DNA of 64,000 bases from Adhaeribacter terrigena (GTDB taxonomy: Bacteria; Bacteroidota; Bacteroidia; Cytophagales; Hymenobacteraceae), in NCBI RefSeq assembly GCF_016623615.1, contig NZ_JAEHFX010000007.1, forward strand, positions 62,001-126,000, in the 5' to 3' direction. The notes beneath the pieces are model-generated. The model made no database searches, had not been told where the DNA came from, and saw nothing but the letters and a program-made list of their open reading frames with translations. This document shows positions 32,950 through 41,745 of the stretch, in pieces (position 1 is the stretch's first letter; each line of letters starts with the position of its first letter). The position numbers were made by a program, and so were the translations under genes.

Positions 32950-33609
32950 TTAATCGAATAGTTTGAACCGCGGTTTCTCTTCCGGCACTACTTCCTCTTC
33001 TTTATCGGGGAATAATCTGAATTTCTTTTTCTCCGGCTTTTTCTCTTCCTCGCCACCAAAAAAGTTAAAGCTGCTTTTCTCTTTCTCTTTTTTCTTCGTT
33101 CCGAATATGCCGCCGGAATTTTTATCGTTGTCGCCACCGAAGAGGTTGAGCTTTTTCTTCTTTTCCTTAATTAAAATGTAGCGCAGCGAAAACCCGCCCT
33201 GCAAACCAAAATAATCTTCGTGGTTAAAATGAATGGCTGGTTTTAAATCGGCGGAAAGCAATAAGCGGGTAAAGATCAGTTTGGCTTCGAGCCCTAAAAC
33301 GCCATCTACGCCGTAAAAAGCGCCGTTATCTTTCAGATCACCAATGTGCCCGCCGGCGCCAACATAGTAATTAAGGCCGTGGGTAATAATTGGGAAATGC
33401 TGCTGAAAAAGGGCGGTCGCGCTTACTTCGCGGGTGCCGGCCATGCCCAGAAATTCGATGGTGCTTTTAGGTAAAACGCGTTGCTGCAAGGTTAAACCCA
33501 GCCGGTGTTTTTCTACGCGCAAACCTACCGCGGTAATGTATTTCTGCGCCTGGGCCGTAAAAGTAAAAGCCAGCATTCCGGCCACAACCAACAAAATTCT
33601 GTTCTTCAT
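32950..33609 (-). CDS. Outer-membrane barrel-like protein with charged tail
   Basis: 219 aa. Signal peptide MKNRILLVVAGMLAFTFTAQAQ, then beta-strand pattern up to residue 150 shared with the protein at 63079: AVGLRVEKHRLGLTL, YYVGAGGHIGDLKDNG, GVDGVLGLEAKLI, LLSADLKPAIHFN. The last 65 residues are unlike the paralogue: Lys/Glu blocks with recurring LF and FF pairs (KLNLFGGDNDKN, FNFFGGEEEKKP, KFRLFPDKEEE, FKLFD). The tail may be a late fusion or binding region. Function unknown. Confidence 0.75.
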   Translation of the reverse strand: MKNRILLVVAGMLAFTFTAQAQKYITAVGLRVEKHRLGLTLQQRVLPKSTIEFLGMAGTREVSATALFQQHFPIITHGLNYYVGAGGHIGDLKDNGAFYGVDGVLGLEAKLIFTRLLLSADLKPAIHFNHEDYFGLQGGFSLRYILIKEKKKKLNLFGGDNDKNSGGIFGTKKKEKEKSSFNFFGGEEEKKPEKKKFRLFPDKEEEVVPEEKPRFKLFD

Positions 33610-33709
33610 AAAATCGGGAAAATACCTTTCTGCCCAACGAAATTACGCTTTTATTTGGTCAGAACTAAAAGCTTCTTGCTGGCAAGGTGCCGCTTTGCGC
33701 GAATTGCCT

Positions 33710-33717
33710 TATCTTTG
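33710..33717 (+). promoter_or_regulatory. -7 box of the CDGSH gene
   Basis: TATCTTTG with CTTTG 13 nt upstream, 26 nt before the ATG at 33744. Confidence 0.5.
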
Positions 33718-33743
33718 AAAGAACTAAAAACCGTACCAAAACC

Positions 33744-33968
33744 ATGGCAAAAACCAAACTTACTGTAAATAATAACGGCTCTTTAAGAGTAGAGGGCGAA
33801 TTTGAAATTGTAGATGCGCAAGGCAACGTGTATGGTTTAGCCGGCCGCGAACTGGTAAGCATCTGCCGTTGTGGCCTTTCCAAAAACAAACCGTTCTGCG
33901 ACGGTTCACACAAGGGCCATTTCGAGCACAACGCTGTAGCTTTTGATCTGCCGGAAAAGAAAGCTTAA
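33744..33968 (+). CDS. CDGSH iron-sulfur domain protein
   Basis: 74 aa from the ATG at 33744, which follows a -7 box; the longer ORF from 33687 overlaps that box. The 2Fe-2S motif is CRCGLSKNKPFCDGSHKGHF (three Cys and one His ligand, the mitoNEET type). Small cytosolic redox or cluster-carrier protein. It is 24 nt upstream of an acetyltransferase gene on the same strand. Confidence 0.92.
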   Translation: MAKTKLTVNNNGSLRVEGEFEIVDAQGNVYGLAGRELVSICRCGLSKNKPFCDGSHKGHFEHNAVAFDLPEKKA

Positions 33969-33992
33969 TTTCAGTCTGCTGCATTCCGTTTT

Positions 33993-34493
33993 ATGGTTGC
34001 AATCACCTTAACGCCGGCTTCGGAAATAGATATTCCGGAGCTGCGCGCCCTGGCTTTAACTACCTGGGAACCGACCTATAAAAATATACTGAGCCGGGAG
34101 CAACTGCTTTTTATGCAGGAGGAAATTTACAACGAAACTGCGTTGGCAAAACAAATGCAGCACGGCCAGCAATTCTATTTTATTCAGCAGGAAGCATGTT
34201 CTGTGGGTTTTCTTTCACTCACGTTAATGAACTCAACAGAGCAACGCTACAAACTGAATAAGCTTTATTTATTGCCGGAAATGCAGGGCAAAGGAATTGG
34301 AAAAGCTGCGCTCGATGCTGCCGCAGAAACGGTACAGAAAATGGGCGGAAAAGTGCTGGAACTGAACGTAAACAAATTCAATCCGGCCAAATTTTTTTAC
34401 GAACGCTGCGGCTTTTCCGTGATCCGGGAAGAAGATATTCCGATCGGCAATTACTGGATGAATGATTTTGTGATGGAGAAAAAGCTGGCCTAA
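33993..34493 (+). CDS. GNAT family N-acetyltransferase
   Basis: 166 aa. Acetyl-CoA pyrophosphate loop LLPEMQGKGIGKAAL (Q/RxxGxG/A), preceded by LNKLYL and followed by LNVNKFNPAKFFYERCGF, the standard GNAT motif B. Substrate unknown. It overlaps the convergent DUF2062 gene by 4 nt at the stops and may be co-transcribed with the CDGSH gene. Confidence 0.9.
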   Translation: MVAITLTPASEIDIPELRALALTTWEPTYKNILSREQLLFMQEEIYNETALAKQMQHGQQFYFIQQEACSVGFLSLTLMNSTEQRYKLNKLYLLPEMQGKGIGKAALDAAAETVQKMGGKVLELNVNKFNPAKFFYERCGFSVIREEDIPIGNYWMNDFVMEKKLA

Positions 34494-34984
34494 GCTACCG
34501 CTGCCTGGGTGCGCACAAACCGCCGAAATACCGGCAGCGTGGCATAATAAACCAACAAACCCAGTGGAATCGCTAATAAAGCCCAGGCCGCAATGCCCAG
34601 CAAATTGGCAACCCAAAGTTTGTTCAGGGTTTCTACCCAGTCTTCTTTAATCATGTGCATGATCTGGGCCAGCGAATACCGCAACGGCGTGCCGCCAAAA
34701 ATAAAAATACCGAGTTTAACCAGCGGGATAGCAATGATGATCTGGATCGGATTTACAAAATAGCTGATCAGCAGCAGGATCGGGCTGTTCAGGCGCAGGC
34801 GCGCGGCCACGAGCGTACCTATTAAAGTAGTAACCCCAAAAGCCGGAATCAGGCCGATTACCGCACCCAGGGTAACAGTAAGCGACAATTTTTCGGGCGT
34901 AATACCCGCTTTGAGTAAAGCCAGGAGCGGTTTTACCAGTTTGCGTTTAAAAAAATTTTCTTTGGTTTGTAAAGCTGTTTCCAA
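34490..34984 (-). CDS. DUF2062 membrane protein
   Basis: 164 aa. Pattern GITPEKLSLTVTLGAVIGLI, PAFGVTTLIGTLVAARLRLN and SYFVNPIQIIIAIPLVKLG matches DUF2062, a small membrane family of unknown role. Three or four hydrophobic helices. The C-terminus overlaps the acetyltransferase gene stop by 4 nt. Confidence 0.87.
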   Translation of the reverse strand: METALQTKENFFKRKLVKPLLALLKAGITPEKLSLTVTLGAVIGLIPAFGVTTLIGTLVAARLRLNSPILLLISYFVNPIQIIIAIPLVKLGIFIFGGTPLRYSLAQIMHMIKEDWVETLNKLWVANLLGIAAWALLAIPLGLLVYYATLPVFRRFVRTQAAVA

Positions 34985-35046
34985 TACTCCGGAAGGTTAA
35001 GCGGTGATCTCCTGCAAGGACCGGGTTTGCAGTTCAGAGGTTTATA

Positions 35047-35086
35047 CGTAAAAAACGCCGCAGGTAACCTGAAAAACGGCATTTTT
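35047..35086. terminator. Weak hairpin with A/T tails
   Basis: AAAAACGCCG faces CGGCATTTTT with one mismatch around CAGGTAACCTG, a small inner hairpin. It lies 60 nt upstream of the DUF2062 start; no gene reads into it from the left, so the role is unclear. Confidence 0.35.
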
Positions 35087-35139
35087 AATAAAAATATAAT
35101 TTCGGGTATTTTCGTTCCACAAAACTAAGGCCATTTCTG

Positions 35140-35181
35140 ACTTTTTCGTGTAAAAAGTATTGCGTTTTAGATCAGATTTTC
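35140..35181. repeat. 42-bp A/T-tract element
   Basis: ACTTTTTCGTG then TAAAAAGTATTGCGTTTTAG, then ATCAGATTTT. Confidence 0.6.
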
Positions 35182-35467
35182 AGGATTAACGGATTGGCAG
35201 GACATTAGTGTGGATCAGGATTATTATCATGCCCCCTAGGGACAGGTCGCAACCTTTCCGTACGTCATCCGATCAAATTGTCTGAATTAAGATCTTCGGG
35301 ATTTAATAGATTGACAGGAAGGGTTGTCTGAATCAGGATTTACAGAATTTTAGAATTTACAGAATTAAGGAATTAAATGTAGGGGCACCCTTGGGGTGCC
35401 CTTTCCCGTTATTGTCTGAACACGATTTTAAAAATTATAAGGATTGACAGGATTTCTCAACATCCGA
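35182..35467. repeat. Degenerate AATCCTG/ACAGGATT intergenic repeats
   Basis: Several variants of TCAGGATTAACGGATTGACA and GATTTACAGAATTTTAG occur in series, with TTGTCTGAA(C/T) between them; similar text occurs at 22740-22785. No ORF is supported. Confidence 0.5.
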
Positions 35468-35681
35468 TTTCACGCATATCGCCAGCGCAGCGCGCCTGAA
35501 AACCACGTTAGCAGAGAAACTAAACTAAAAAGAAAGCTGACTACGAAGGAGAATGACATCAGTTTCTGTTCCAAAGACTTTGGATTAACCGGTGCCGAGG
35601 AACGAGGCAGCCCGGTAGGGCAGGTGAATCCACGGCTTTGGAGCAGAAACGAAGCCTCCCGGCTTGAGGTAGAAAGTTAAC
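35468..35681 (-). repeat. Structured dispersed repeat, copy B
   Basis: Inverted relative to copies A and C. Main stem: arms 35562-35576 and 35636-35650 (GTTTCTGTTCCAAAG with one mismatch), inner helix TGGATT (35581-35586) with AATCCA (35627-35632). In element orientation the apical hairpins are GCCC-TACC-GGGC and GCC-(9 nt)-GGC. It lies in the 943-nt gap before xseA. A 78-codon ORF across it is not considered real. Confidence 0.8.
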
Positions 35682-35724
35682 TATAAAACTCAAAACCTAG
35701 AAGTAAAGAACAGAAGCAACGCTA

Positions 35725-35755
35725 TAAAAACGCTATACTTTCAAGCTTAAAAACT
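35725..35755. repeat. 42-bp element at the head of structured repeat B
   Basis: AAAAACGCTATACTTTC then AAGCTTAAAAACTC. Confidence 0.7.
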
Positions 35756-35810
35756 CAATAGCAAAATATTACTACCAACCCGACGGGATCTCTCCTAACG
35801 TCGGGATGAC
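35756..35810 (-). repeat. Hairpin unit linked to structured repeat B
   Basis: CGACG (35781-35785) pairs with CGTCG (35799-35803) around GATCTCTCCTAA. The same unit, with a different but still paired stem, is at 63711-63764. Confidence 0.7.
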
Positions 35811-35816
35811 AAGAGG

Positions 35817-35848
35817 AAAAAATGCTATGCTTTCAAGCATAAAAACTC
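35817..35848. repeat. 42-bp element, right part
   Basis: AAAAAATGCTATGCTTTC then AAGCATAAAAACT; GCATGC-type symmetry between ATGCTTTCAAGCAT. Confidence 0.65.
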
Positions 35849-35898
35849 CTTAATTCCGGATCACAATACCAAACAAATTAAATTGAAAATCCCTACCT

Positions 35899-35906
35899 TA
35901 GCTTTG
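35899..35906 (+). promoter_or_regulatory. -7 box of xseA
   Basis: TAGCTTTG, 21 nt before the xseA ATG; a weak TTG lies upstream. Confidence 0.5.
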
Positions 35907-35927
35907 TAAAATCAAGAAGTTGGCAGC

Positions 35928-37493
35928 ATGGGTTTATTCACGAAAATTACGTACACAGACGTTTCTTACGCCACCCGCGCCAGTCAGCCGCTTACGCTTT
36001 TCCAGCTCCAGAATAAGATCCGCGAAGCGCTGGAAGAAGCTTTTCCGGCCGGTTACTGGGTGGTTGCCGAAATTTCGGAAGTACGAACGCATGCCAGCGG
36101 CCATTGCTATTTAACCCTTACCGAAAAAGACAACCGTAATCAGAATAATTTAATCGCCCAGGCCAAAGGCACGATCTGGCGCAACAATTACCGCGAAATC
36201 TCTACTTATTTCGAAAGCCAGACCGGCCACAAATTGCGCTCCGGACTCAAAATTCTCTTGAATGCCAGCGTGCGTTTTCACGAACTGTACGGCTTCAACC
36301 TCGATATTCTCGACATCGACCCGAACTATACCATTGGCGATCTGGCGCGGCAGAAGCAGGAAACGCTCCGGAAACTGCAAGCCAACGGCCTTTTAGAAAA
36401 AAACAAACAGCGCTTCCTGCCCGAAGTGCCGCAACGCGTGGCCGTAATTTCTTCGGCTACCGCCGCCGGATTCGAAGATTTCATGAAGCAGCTGGCGCAG
36501 AATCCATACGGCTACCATTTTCAAACCACTTTGTTCGAAGCAAGCATGCAGGGCAACGAAGCGGCGGCTTCGGTAAGGCAGGCGTTGCGGTTAATCGAAA
36601 TGCAGCAAAGCCAGTTCGATGCGGTGATTTTAATTCGTGGTGGTGGCGCGCAAACCGATCTTTTGTGTTTCGACGATTATGAACTGGCGGCGACAATCGG
36701 CAATTTTTCGTTGCCGGTACTTACCGGAATCGGCCACGAACGCGACGAAACGGTGGCCGATATTGTAGCCCATACCAAACTGAAAACCCCTACTGCTGTC
36801 GCTGCTTTTTTAATTGATTGCTGCCTGACTTTTGAAGCGCATTTAGATACCGTTTTCGAAGACCTGAAAGACCTGGCAGCCGTGATTGTGAAACGCAAAA
36901 ACGCGCAGCTCGAAAACCAGGTTCTGCAATTATCGCAGCAAACCAACCGTTATTTAAAGCAGCAGGATTCCAGGCTCGAAATGCTGGTGCGCAGTTTATC
37001 GGTAAAGCCGAAAAAATACCTGACCGAACAGGATAAACTCATCAGCTGCCACGAACTGAACCTGGTAAATTTCACGCGAAAAAAGCTCGAAAATTCGGAA
37101 GTAAAACTTTTGCAGCAAAGCCACAAACTCGAAAATATTAGCCGCCAAACGGTAGCACAAAAGCAGCAAAAACTCGAGCATCTAATTTACTGCATCAGCA
37201 CTTCCGCCAAAAACAATATCAGCAATAAACAGCTTCTTTTTCAACCCTTTACCAATAAAATTAAAGCCGAAACGCAGCAGTTTTTGCGCGAAAAAACCTA
37301 CCGTTTGCAGCTCACCGAAATGGAAGTAAAAAACCGCGATCCGGAGCAAATGCTGCTGCGCGGCTACACCTTAACTTACGTGCACGGCCAGCTGGTGCGC
37401 AGCGCCAAAGACTTGAAACCCGGCGACCTGATCCAGACGCATTTTGCCGACGGAGGCGCCGAAAGTACCATTACCAACCTGACAATTTTATGA
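35928..37493 (+). CDS. xseA: Exodeoxyribonuclease VII large subunit
   Basis: 521 aa. N-terminal OB fold for DNA binding (FPAGYWVVAEISEVRTHASG), then the catalytic domain with VAVISSATAAGFEDF, LIRGGGAQTDLLCFDDYELA and TGIGHERDETVADIVAHTKL, followed by long coiled-coil helices (residues 290-460). It degrades single-stranded DNA together with XseB in mismatch repair and recombination. It overlaps xseB by 4 nt (ATGA), so the two are translationally coupled. Confidence 0.96.
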   Translation: MGLFTKITYTDVSYATRASQPLTLFQLQNKIREALEEAFPAGYWVVAEISEVRTHASGHCYLTLTEKDNRNQNNLIAQAKGTIWRNNYREISTYFESQTGHKLRSGLKILLNASVRFHELYGFNLDILDIDPNYTIGDLARQKQETLRKLQANGLLEKNKQRFLPEVPQRVAVISSATAAGFEDFMKQLAQNPYGYHFQTTLFEASMQGNEAAASVRQALRLIEMQQSQFDAVILIRGGGAQTDLLCFDDYELAATIGNFSLPVLTGIGHERDETVADIVAHTKLKTPTAVAAFLIDCCLTFEAHLDTVFEDLKDLAAVIVKRKNAQLENQVLQLSQQTNRYLKQQDSRLEMLVRSLSVKPKKYLTEQDKLISCHELNLVNFTRKKLENSEVKLLQQSHKLENISRQTVAQKQQKLEHLIYCISTSAKNNISNKQLLFQPFTNKIKAETQQFLREKTYRLQLTEMEVKNRDPEQMLLRGYTLTYVHGQLVRSAKDLKPGDLIQTHFADGGAESTITNLTIL

Positions 37494-37744
37494 ACCAGAA
37501 CCTAACCTATAAAGAAGCCACGCAGGAGCTCGAAGCCATCCTGAAAGCCATAGAAACCGACGCCGTAGATGTAGATGAACTGACCCAGAAAGTGCAGCGC
37601 TCTTCCGAACTCATCAAGATCTGCAAGCAGAAACTGCGTTCCGCCGAAGCCGCCATCAACCAGGTTTTCGAAGACATTGAATGCAACGACGAACCTGAAA
37701 CGAAACCGAACTCTGACAAACCCGCGACGGGCAAATTGTTCTAA
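37490..37744 (+). CDS. xseB: Exodeoxyribonuclease VII small subunit
   Basis: 84 aa. LTYKEATQELEAILKAIETD is the family opening and LTQKVQRSSELIKICKQKL completes the two-helix hairpin. It regulates and assembles with XseA. The C-terminal 20 residues are a polar tail (NDEPETKPNSDKPATGK). Start overlaps the end of xseA. Confidence 0.95.
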   Translation: MNQNLTYKEATQELEAILKAIETDAVDVDELTQKVQRSSELIKICKQKLRSAEAAINQVFEDIECNDEPETKPNSDKPATGKLF

Positions 37745-37762
37745 AAAACGATAGCAATTTAC
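37743..37762. repeat. Partial 42-bp element at the xseB stop
   Basis: AAAAAACGATAGCAATTTAC begins within the TAA stop and runs to the next ATG. Confidence 0.5.
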
Positions 37763-38449
37763 ATGGAAAAACTCTTATTGCTGCACGGCGCGCTGGGTTG
37801 CCAGACCGGTTTCAACGCACTGAAAGCCGCTTTATCGGAACATTACGAGGTTTATTGCCTCGATTTTTACGGCCACGGTTCGGAAGCATTTTCTACGGAA
37901 CCGTTTAAAATTGAAGGCTTTTCTGAACAGGTTTTTAACTGGCTCGAAGAAAATAAGATCGAGGCTATTTCCATTTTTGGCTACAGCATGGGCGGTTACG
38001 TGGCGTTGCATTTAGCGGCCAGGTATCCGGAAAAAGTAAAGCGCATTTTCACGCTCGCTACCAAATTCGACTGGACCGAAGCTTCGGCCGAAAAAGAAAC
38101 CAAACTGCTCGATCCGGATAAGATTGAAGCCAAGGTGCCGATGTTTGCCAGTGAACTTTCCGAACGCCACGGCGCGCACCTCTGGAAAAACGTGCTCCGC
38201 AAAACCGCCGAAATGATGCTTGGTTTAGGCCGGCAAAAAGCACTTTCCGAGGAAGAACTTGCGCAAATTGAAATTCCGGTTTTAGTTAGCGTCGGCGACC
38301 GCGACCCGATGGTTAGCCTGGAAGAAACCGTGGCGGTTAGCAAACAACTGAAAAATGCCGCCCTGTTGGTTTTACCCAATACGGTGCATCCGCTGGAGAA
38401 AATTCCGGTGGTGAGGTTGGTTTTTGAGTGCCGGCAGTTTTTTGGGTGA
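37763..38449 (+). CDS. Alpha/beta-fold hydrolase
   Basis: 228 aa. Oxyanion region LLLHGALGC, nucleophile elbow FGYSMGGYVAL (Ser), VSVGDRDPMV (Asp) and TVHPLEK (His) give a full catalytic triad. Substrate unknown; family includes esterases and lactonases. It starts 18 nt after xseB and is likely in the same operon. Its last codons (CRQFFG, stop) are read from the left arm of a 42-bp element. Confidence 0.9.
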   Translation: MEKLLLLHGALGCQTGFNALKAALSEHYEVYCLDFYGHGSEAFSTEPFKIEGFSEQVFNWLEENKIEAISIFGYSMGGYVALHLAARYPEKVKRIFTLATKFDWTEASAEKETKLLDPDKIEAKVPMFASELSERHGAHLWKNVLRKTAEMMLGLGRQKALSEEELAQIEIPVLVSVGDRDPMVSLEETVAVSKQLKNAALLVLPNTVHPLEKIPVVRLVFECRQFFG

Positions 38450-38470
38450 TTTGGGTAGCGTTTTTGGGTA
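38436..38470. repeat. 42-bp element overlapping a stop codon
   Basis: AGTTTTTTGGGTGATTTGG then GTAGCGTTTTTGGG. The TGA at 38447-38449 is the stop of the hydrolase. Confidence 0.6.
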
Positions 38471-38514
38471 TTGACAAGGGCATATATTAATTGACGACAA
38501 TTCATCGAACATTC

Positions 38515-39333
38515 ATGTTAAGAATATTTCTATTTTTAATCCTCAACGCTATAAGCGTAAATGTTTTTGCTCAAAGTAAAGCTGACAGTCTTTTTATGTC
38601 TGGTGGAGAAGCTTTTGAGCTTGAAAATTACTCGGAGGCCATTAAAAACTTTAAAGAATTAGTTAGAAATTATAAGGGTTTTGAATACTATAATCAAGCA
38701 GTCTATAATCTTGCATATACTTACGATGCCTCTGACAGCTTAGACCAAGCAATATTATGGTATGAGAAAATTAGAAGTTCAAATGTTAAAGATAATAGTA
38801 GAGTTGGAGGAAGAGGCATTTTTGAGCCTTACGCAAATTATAAGCACTTTTCTACCTCAAATATTGCTTCCATTGAATATAATAGAGGGAATTATGAAAA
38901 AGCATTAGATTATTATACGCAGAGCTTAAATAAGTTTCCATATTTTAATTCTTCAGGCACAGATCTGAGAATTAATGAAAATAGATTAAAGATTTATCTT
39001 GTTGACTGTCTAAAAAAGCTAAAAAGATTCGATGAAGCTCTTGATATAATTGTTCTTCAAGCTTTAGCCTCTAAGGGAAGTAGTAACTACCAGTCCGTTG
39101 TAAAAAGTGCGATTGTATTGATCAATGAGAATTTCGACAAAAATAAGATAGCGTCTGAAATTGAGAACTCTTTAACGACAATTAAAAGAAAAGGGACCGG
39201 TTCTTTTGAATTAAATTGGAGAAATAAAAAAACTACAATACATCCTTATTCAGCAGGGCAGAATCTTACTGTGGCTAAATTGAAAGATGAAATTAAACAG
39301 TCTCTTTTCTGGACAGAACTCACTAAACCATAA
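38515..39333 (+). CDS. TPR-repeat secreted protein, AT-rich
   Basis: 272 aa from the ATG at 38515, which gives a signal peptide MLRIFLFLILNAISVNVFAQ. TPR-like helices follow: FMSGGEAFELENYSEAIKNF, YNQAVYNLAYTYDASDSLDQ, IEYNRGNYEKALDYYTQSLN, CLKKLKRFDEALDI. Probably a protein-interaction scaffold in the periplasm. The gene is much richer in A and T than its neighbours (many AAT, TTA and AAA codons), which suggests recent transfer. No mobile gene is next to it. Confidence 0.8.
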   Translation: MLRIFLFLILNAISVNVFAQSKADSLFMSGGEAFELENYSEAIKNFKELVRNYKGFEYYNQAVYNLAYTYDASDSLDQAILWYEKIRSSNVKDNSRVGGRGIFEPYANYKHFSTSNIASIEYNRGNYEKALDYYTQSLNKFPYFNSSGTDLRINENRLKIYLVDCLKKLKRFDEALDIIVLQALASKGSSNYQSVVKSAIVLINENFDKNKIASEIENSLTTIKRKGTGSFELNWRNKKTTIHPYSAGQNLTVAKLKDEIKQSLFWTELTKP

Positions 39334-39355
39334 CTGACGTCAGAATTAAGCACAA

Positions 39356-39388
39356 AAAAAAGAGGAACCAGCTTGGCACCTCTTTTTT
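39356..39388. terminator. Bidirectional terminator
   Basis: AAAAAAGAGG pairs with CCTCTTTTTT around AACCAGCTTGGCA, between convergent TPR and M13 genes. Confidence 0.8.
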
Positions 39389-39420
39389 GCTTTAAAACGA
39401 TACCGTTTTCTGGTTACCAG
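39379..39420. repeat. 42-bp element joining a terminator to a stop codon
   Basis: CCTCTTTTTTGCTTT then AAAACGATACCGTTTTC. Its left arm is the terminator T-tract and its right end covers the stop of the M13 gene (39414-39416). Confidence 0.7.
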
Positions 39421-41510
39421 ATCCGGATGCGTTCTTCCGGTTTGCGTACCATTTTGTCGCCTTCTTTGCAACCGAAAGCTTCGTAGAATTGCGGCATGTT
39501 GGCTAACGGACCATTGCAACGGAATTTACCCGGTGAATGCGGATCGGTCATTACCTGCTGACGCAAATATTGGTCGGTAGCATTTATGCGCCAGTTCTGT
39601 GCCCAGGCCAGGAAGAAACGCTGGTTTTGGGTGAACCCGTCGTATTTCGGATCGGTTTTGCCGGCGTTGGCTTTTTGTAAAGCAGTAAAAGCAATGTTCA
39701 GACCGCCAATATCGGCAATGTTTTCGCCCATGGTCAGCTGTCCGTTCACGAAAACGCTGTCCAGTGGCTGGTAAGCGCTATATTGCTTGTCCACCATTTC
39801 GGTGTGTTTGGCAAAACGTTCGGCATCTTCTTTGGTCCACCAGTCTTTCAGGTTGCCTTCGTGGTCGTACTGGCGTCCCTGATCATCAAATCCGTGGGTC
39901 AGTTCGTGGCCGATCACAGCCCCCATTCCGCCATAATTTACGGCGTCATCCGCTTTCGGATCGAAGAAAGGCGGCTGCAGAATACCGGCCGGGAACACGA
40001 TCTCGTTCATAGACGGATTGTAATACGCGTTAACGGTTGGCGGGCTCATGTGCCATTCGTTGCGGTCTACCGGTTTACCCAGTTTCGAAGCCATATCGTT
40101 GTAATCGAACATGCGCGCACGCAGCACATTCATTACATAAGGGCCGCGGTTCACGTCGAACGTAGAATAATCTTTCCACTGATCCGGGTAACCGATCTTA
40201 ACCGCGAAAGCATCCAGTTTCTGCATGGCTTTCTGCTTGGTTTCTTCGCTCATCCAGTCCAGCGTTTTTACGTGCTCCTGAAAAGCAGCCTGCAGGTTTT
40301 TGATCATGGTAAGGGCTTTGGCTTTGGCTTCCGGCGAGAAGGTTTTCTCTACGTAAAGCTGGCCTAAGGCTTCGCCCAGAGCGTTGTCAGTAGCGCGAGC
40401 CATGCGTTTCCAGCGCGGCTGCATTTGCTTGGCACCGCTCAGGGTTTTGCTGAAGAAATTAAAGTTTTCCTGCGCGTAAGCATTTGGTAAGGCACTGGCT
40501 AAAGAAGAAACCATCCGCAAACGCATGTAGGTTTTCCAGTCAGCAACCGGAACCGATTTCAGCATCGCGTTCAGCTCTTTAAAGAAAGCCGGCTGGCCCA
40601 CAATTACTTCTTTGGCTGCACCCAGTTTCATGTTGGTCAGCCAGTTTTTTACGTTCAGGTTCGGCATCAGCTTCTGGAATTCTGCTACCGTCATTTTGTT
40701 GTAATTAGCATACGGATCGCGCAGCTCCACTCTCGATTTGGAAGCTTTGGCTAAACGCGTTTCAATGGCCATTACCTTATTGGCATTGGCTACAGCCTGT
40801 TTTTCCGAATCGCCTAATAACGTAAACATGTTGCGCAGGTAATTCAGGTAAGCCGTGCGGATCTCCTTCGAACGTTTGTCGTCTTTCAGGTAATAATCGC
40901 GGTCCGGCAAACCAATTCCGCCCTGGAACACGAACAGCGCATATTGCGTGCTGATCTTATCGTCCTGACCCACATACGAACCGAACATCGGGCCGAAGCC
41001 ATGCATCTGGTGGGTGGCCAGCATATTCTGCAGGCCTTTCAGGTCTTTCACGGCATTCAGACGGTCCAGCTCCGGTTTCAGCGGTGCCAGGCCGGCGGTT
41101 TCAATTCCCGCGGAGTCCATGCCGGAATAAAAGTAATCGCCCACTTTTTGCAGGTTGCTGCCTTTTTCGGCGTTGGTGGTAGCCGCAGCGTTGTTAAGTA
41201 ACTGGCGCAGAATAGCGTTGTTACGTTCCGCTACTTCGTTAAAGCTGCTCCAGATGCTTTCGGTAGCCGGCACCGGGTTGTTCTTTATCCAGTTACCGTT
41301 GGCGTACAAATAAAAATCATCACACGGCTTCACCGATTTATCGATGTTGGGCACATCTATGCCCACCCCTTTGGCAACTGCCAACATTTCCGGAGCCGGA
41401 GTGGCAATTACTTTGGCCGAAGATTGTTGCTGCGCTTCCGGCGCTTTGCACTGGGTTAGCAACATAGCTGCCAACGCCAACGAAACTGGTATAAACGATC
41501 TTTTTTTCAT
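39414..41510 (-). CDS. M13 family metallopeptidase (neprilysin type), lipoprotein
   Basis: 698 aa. Lipobox LTQC at residues 18-21. Zinc motif VIGHELTHGFDDQGRQYD and the third ligand ENIADIGGLN are canonical for M13, as is NAYYNPSMNEIVFPAGILQP. It degrades oligopeptides in the periplasm or at the surface; normal full length. The C-terminus RIW is typical. Single gene. Confidence 0.95.
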   Translation of the reverse strand: MKKRSFIPVSLALAAMLLTQCKAPEAQQQSSAKVIATPAPEMLAVAKGVGIDVPNIDKSVKPCDDFYLYANGNWIKNNPVPATESIWSSFNEVAERNNAILRQLLNNAAATTNAEKGSNLQKVGDYFYSGMDSAGIETAGLAPLKPELDRLNAVKDLKGLQNMLATHQMHGFGPMFGSYVGQDDKISTQYALFVFQGGIGLPDRDYYLKDDKRSKEIRTAYLNYLRNMFTLLGDSEKQAVANANKVMAIETRLAKASKSRVELRDPYANYNKMTVAEFQKLMPNLNVKNWLTNMKLGAAKEVIVGQPAFFKELNAMLKSVPVADWKTYMRLRMVSSLASALPNAYAQENFNFFSKTLSGAKQMQPRWKRMARATDNALGEALGQLYVEKTFSPEAKAKALTMIKNLQAAFQEHVKTLDWMSEETKQKAMQKLDAFAVKIGYPDQWKDYSTFDVNRGPYVMNVLRARMFDYNDMASKLGKPVDRNEWHMSPPTVNAYYNPSMNEIVFPAGILQPPFFDPKADDAVNYGGMGAVIGHELTHGFDDQGRQYDHEGNLKDWWTKEDAERFAKHTEMVDKQYSAYQPLDSVFVNGQLTMGENIADIGGLNIAFTALQKANAGKTDPKYDGFTQNQRFFLAWAQNWRINATDQYLRQQVMTDPHSPGKFRCNGPLANMPQFYEAFGCKEGDKMVRKPEERIRIW

Positions 41511-41623
41511 AGAATTATTTTTGACGCTGAAAATTTAGGCAATATTTTCGAATTAATAGCATAAAAGCCTTGCACACACGCATTTTGTATGTTTCCGCAC
41601 GTTGCTGCCCGTATCCGCACATT

Positions 41624-41665
41624 ACTTTTTAAGCCTGAAACCATACCATTTTTAAATTTGCAGCT
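41624..41665. repeat. 42-bp A/T-tract element
   Basis: ACTTTTTAAGCCTG then AAACCATACCATTTTT, then AAATTTGCAG; upstream of the M13 gene. Confidence 0.65.
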
Positions 41666-41680
41666 TTACCGGAAAACAAA

Positions 41681-41710
41681 AAAAACCAGCCCGGTTAAGA
41701 GCTGGTTTTT
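41681..41710 (-). terminator. Terminator of the second TonB receptor
   Basis: AAAAACCAGC (41681-41690) pairs with GCTGGTTTTT (41701-41710). Confidence 0.8.
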
Positions 41711-41745
41711 GAGGAAAAAAGGATAGCGTTCTTGACTTATAAACT
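41704..41745. repeat. 42-bp element joining a terminator to a stop codon
   Basis: GGTTTTTGAGG then AAAAAAGGATAGCGTTC, then TTGACTTATAAACT; the right end covers the stop of the TonB receptor gene (41737-41739). Confidence 0.7.

Noticed and set aside
35444-35680. 78-codon ORF across structured repeat B
   Set aside because: Lies entirely in the repeat; the frame is not kept in copies A and C.
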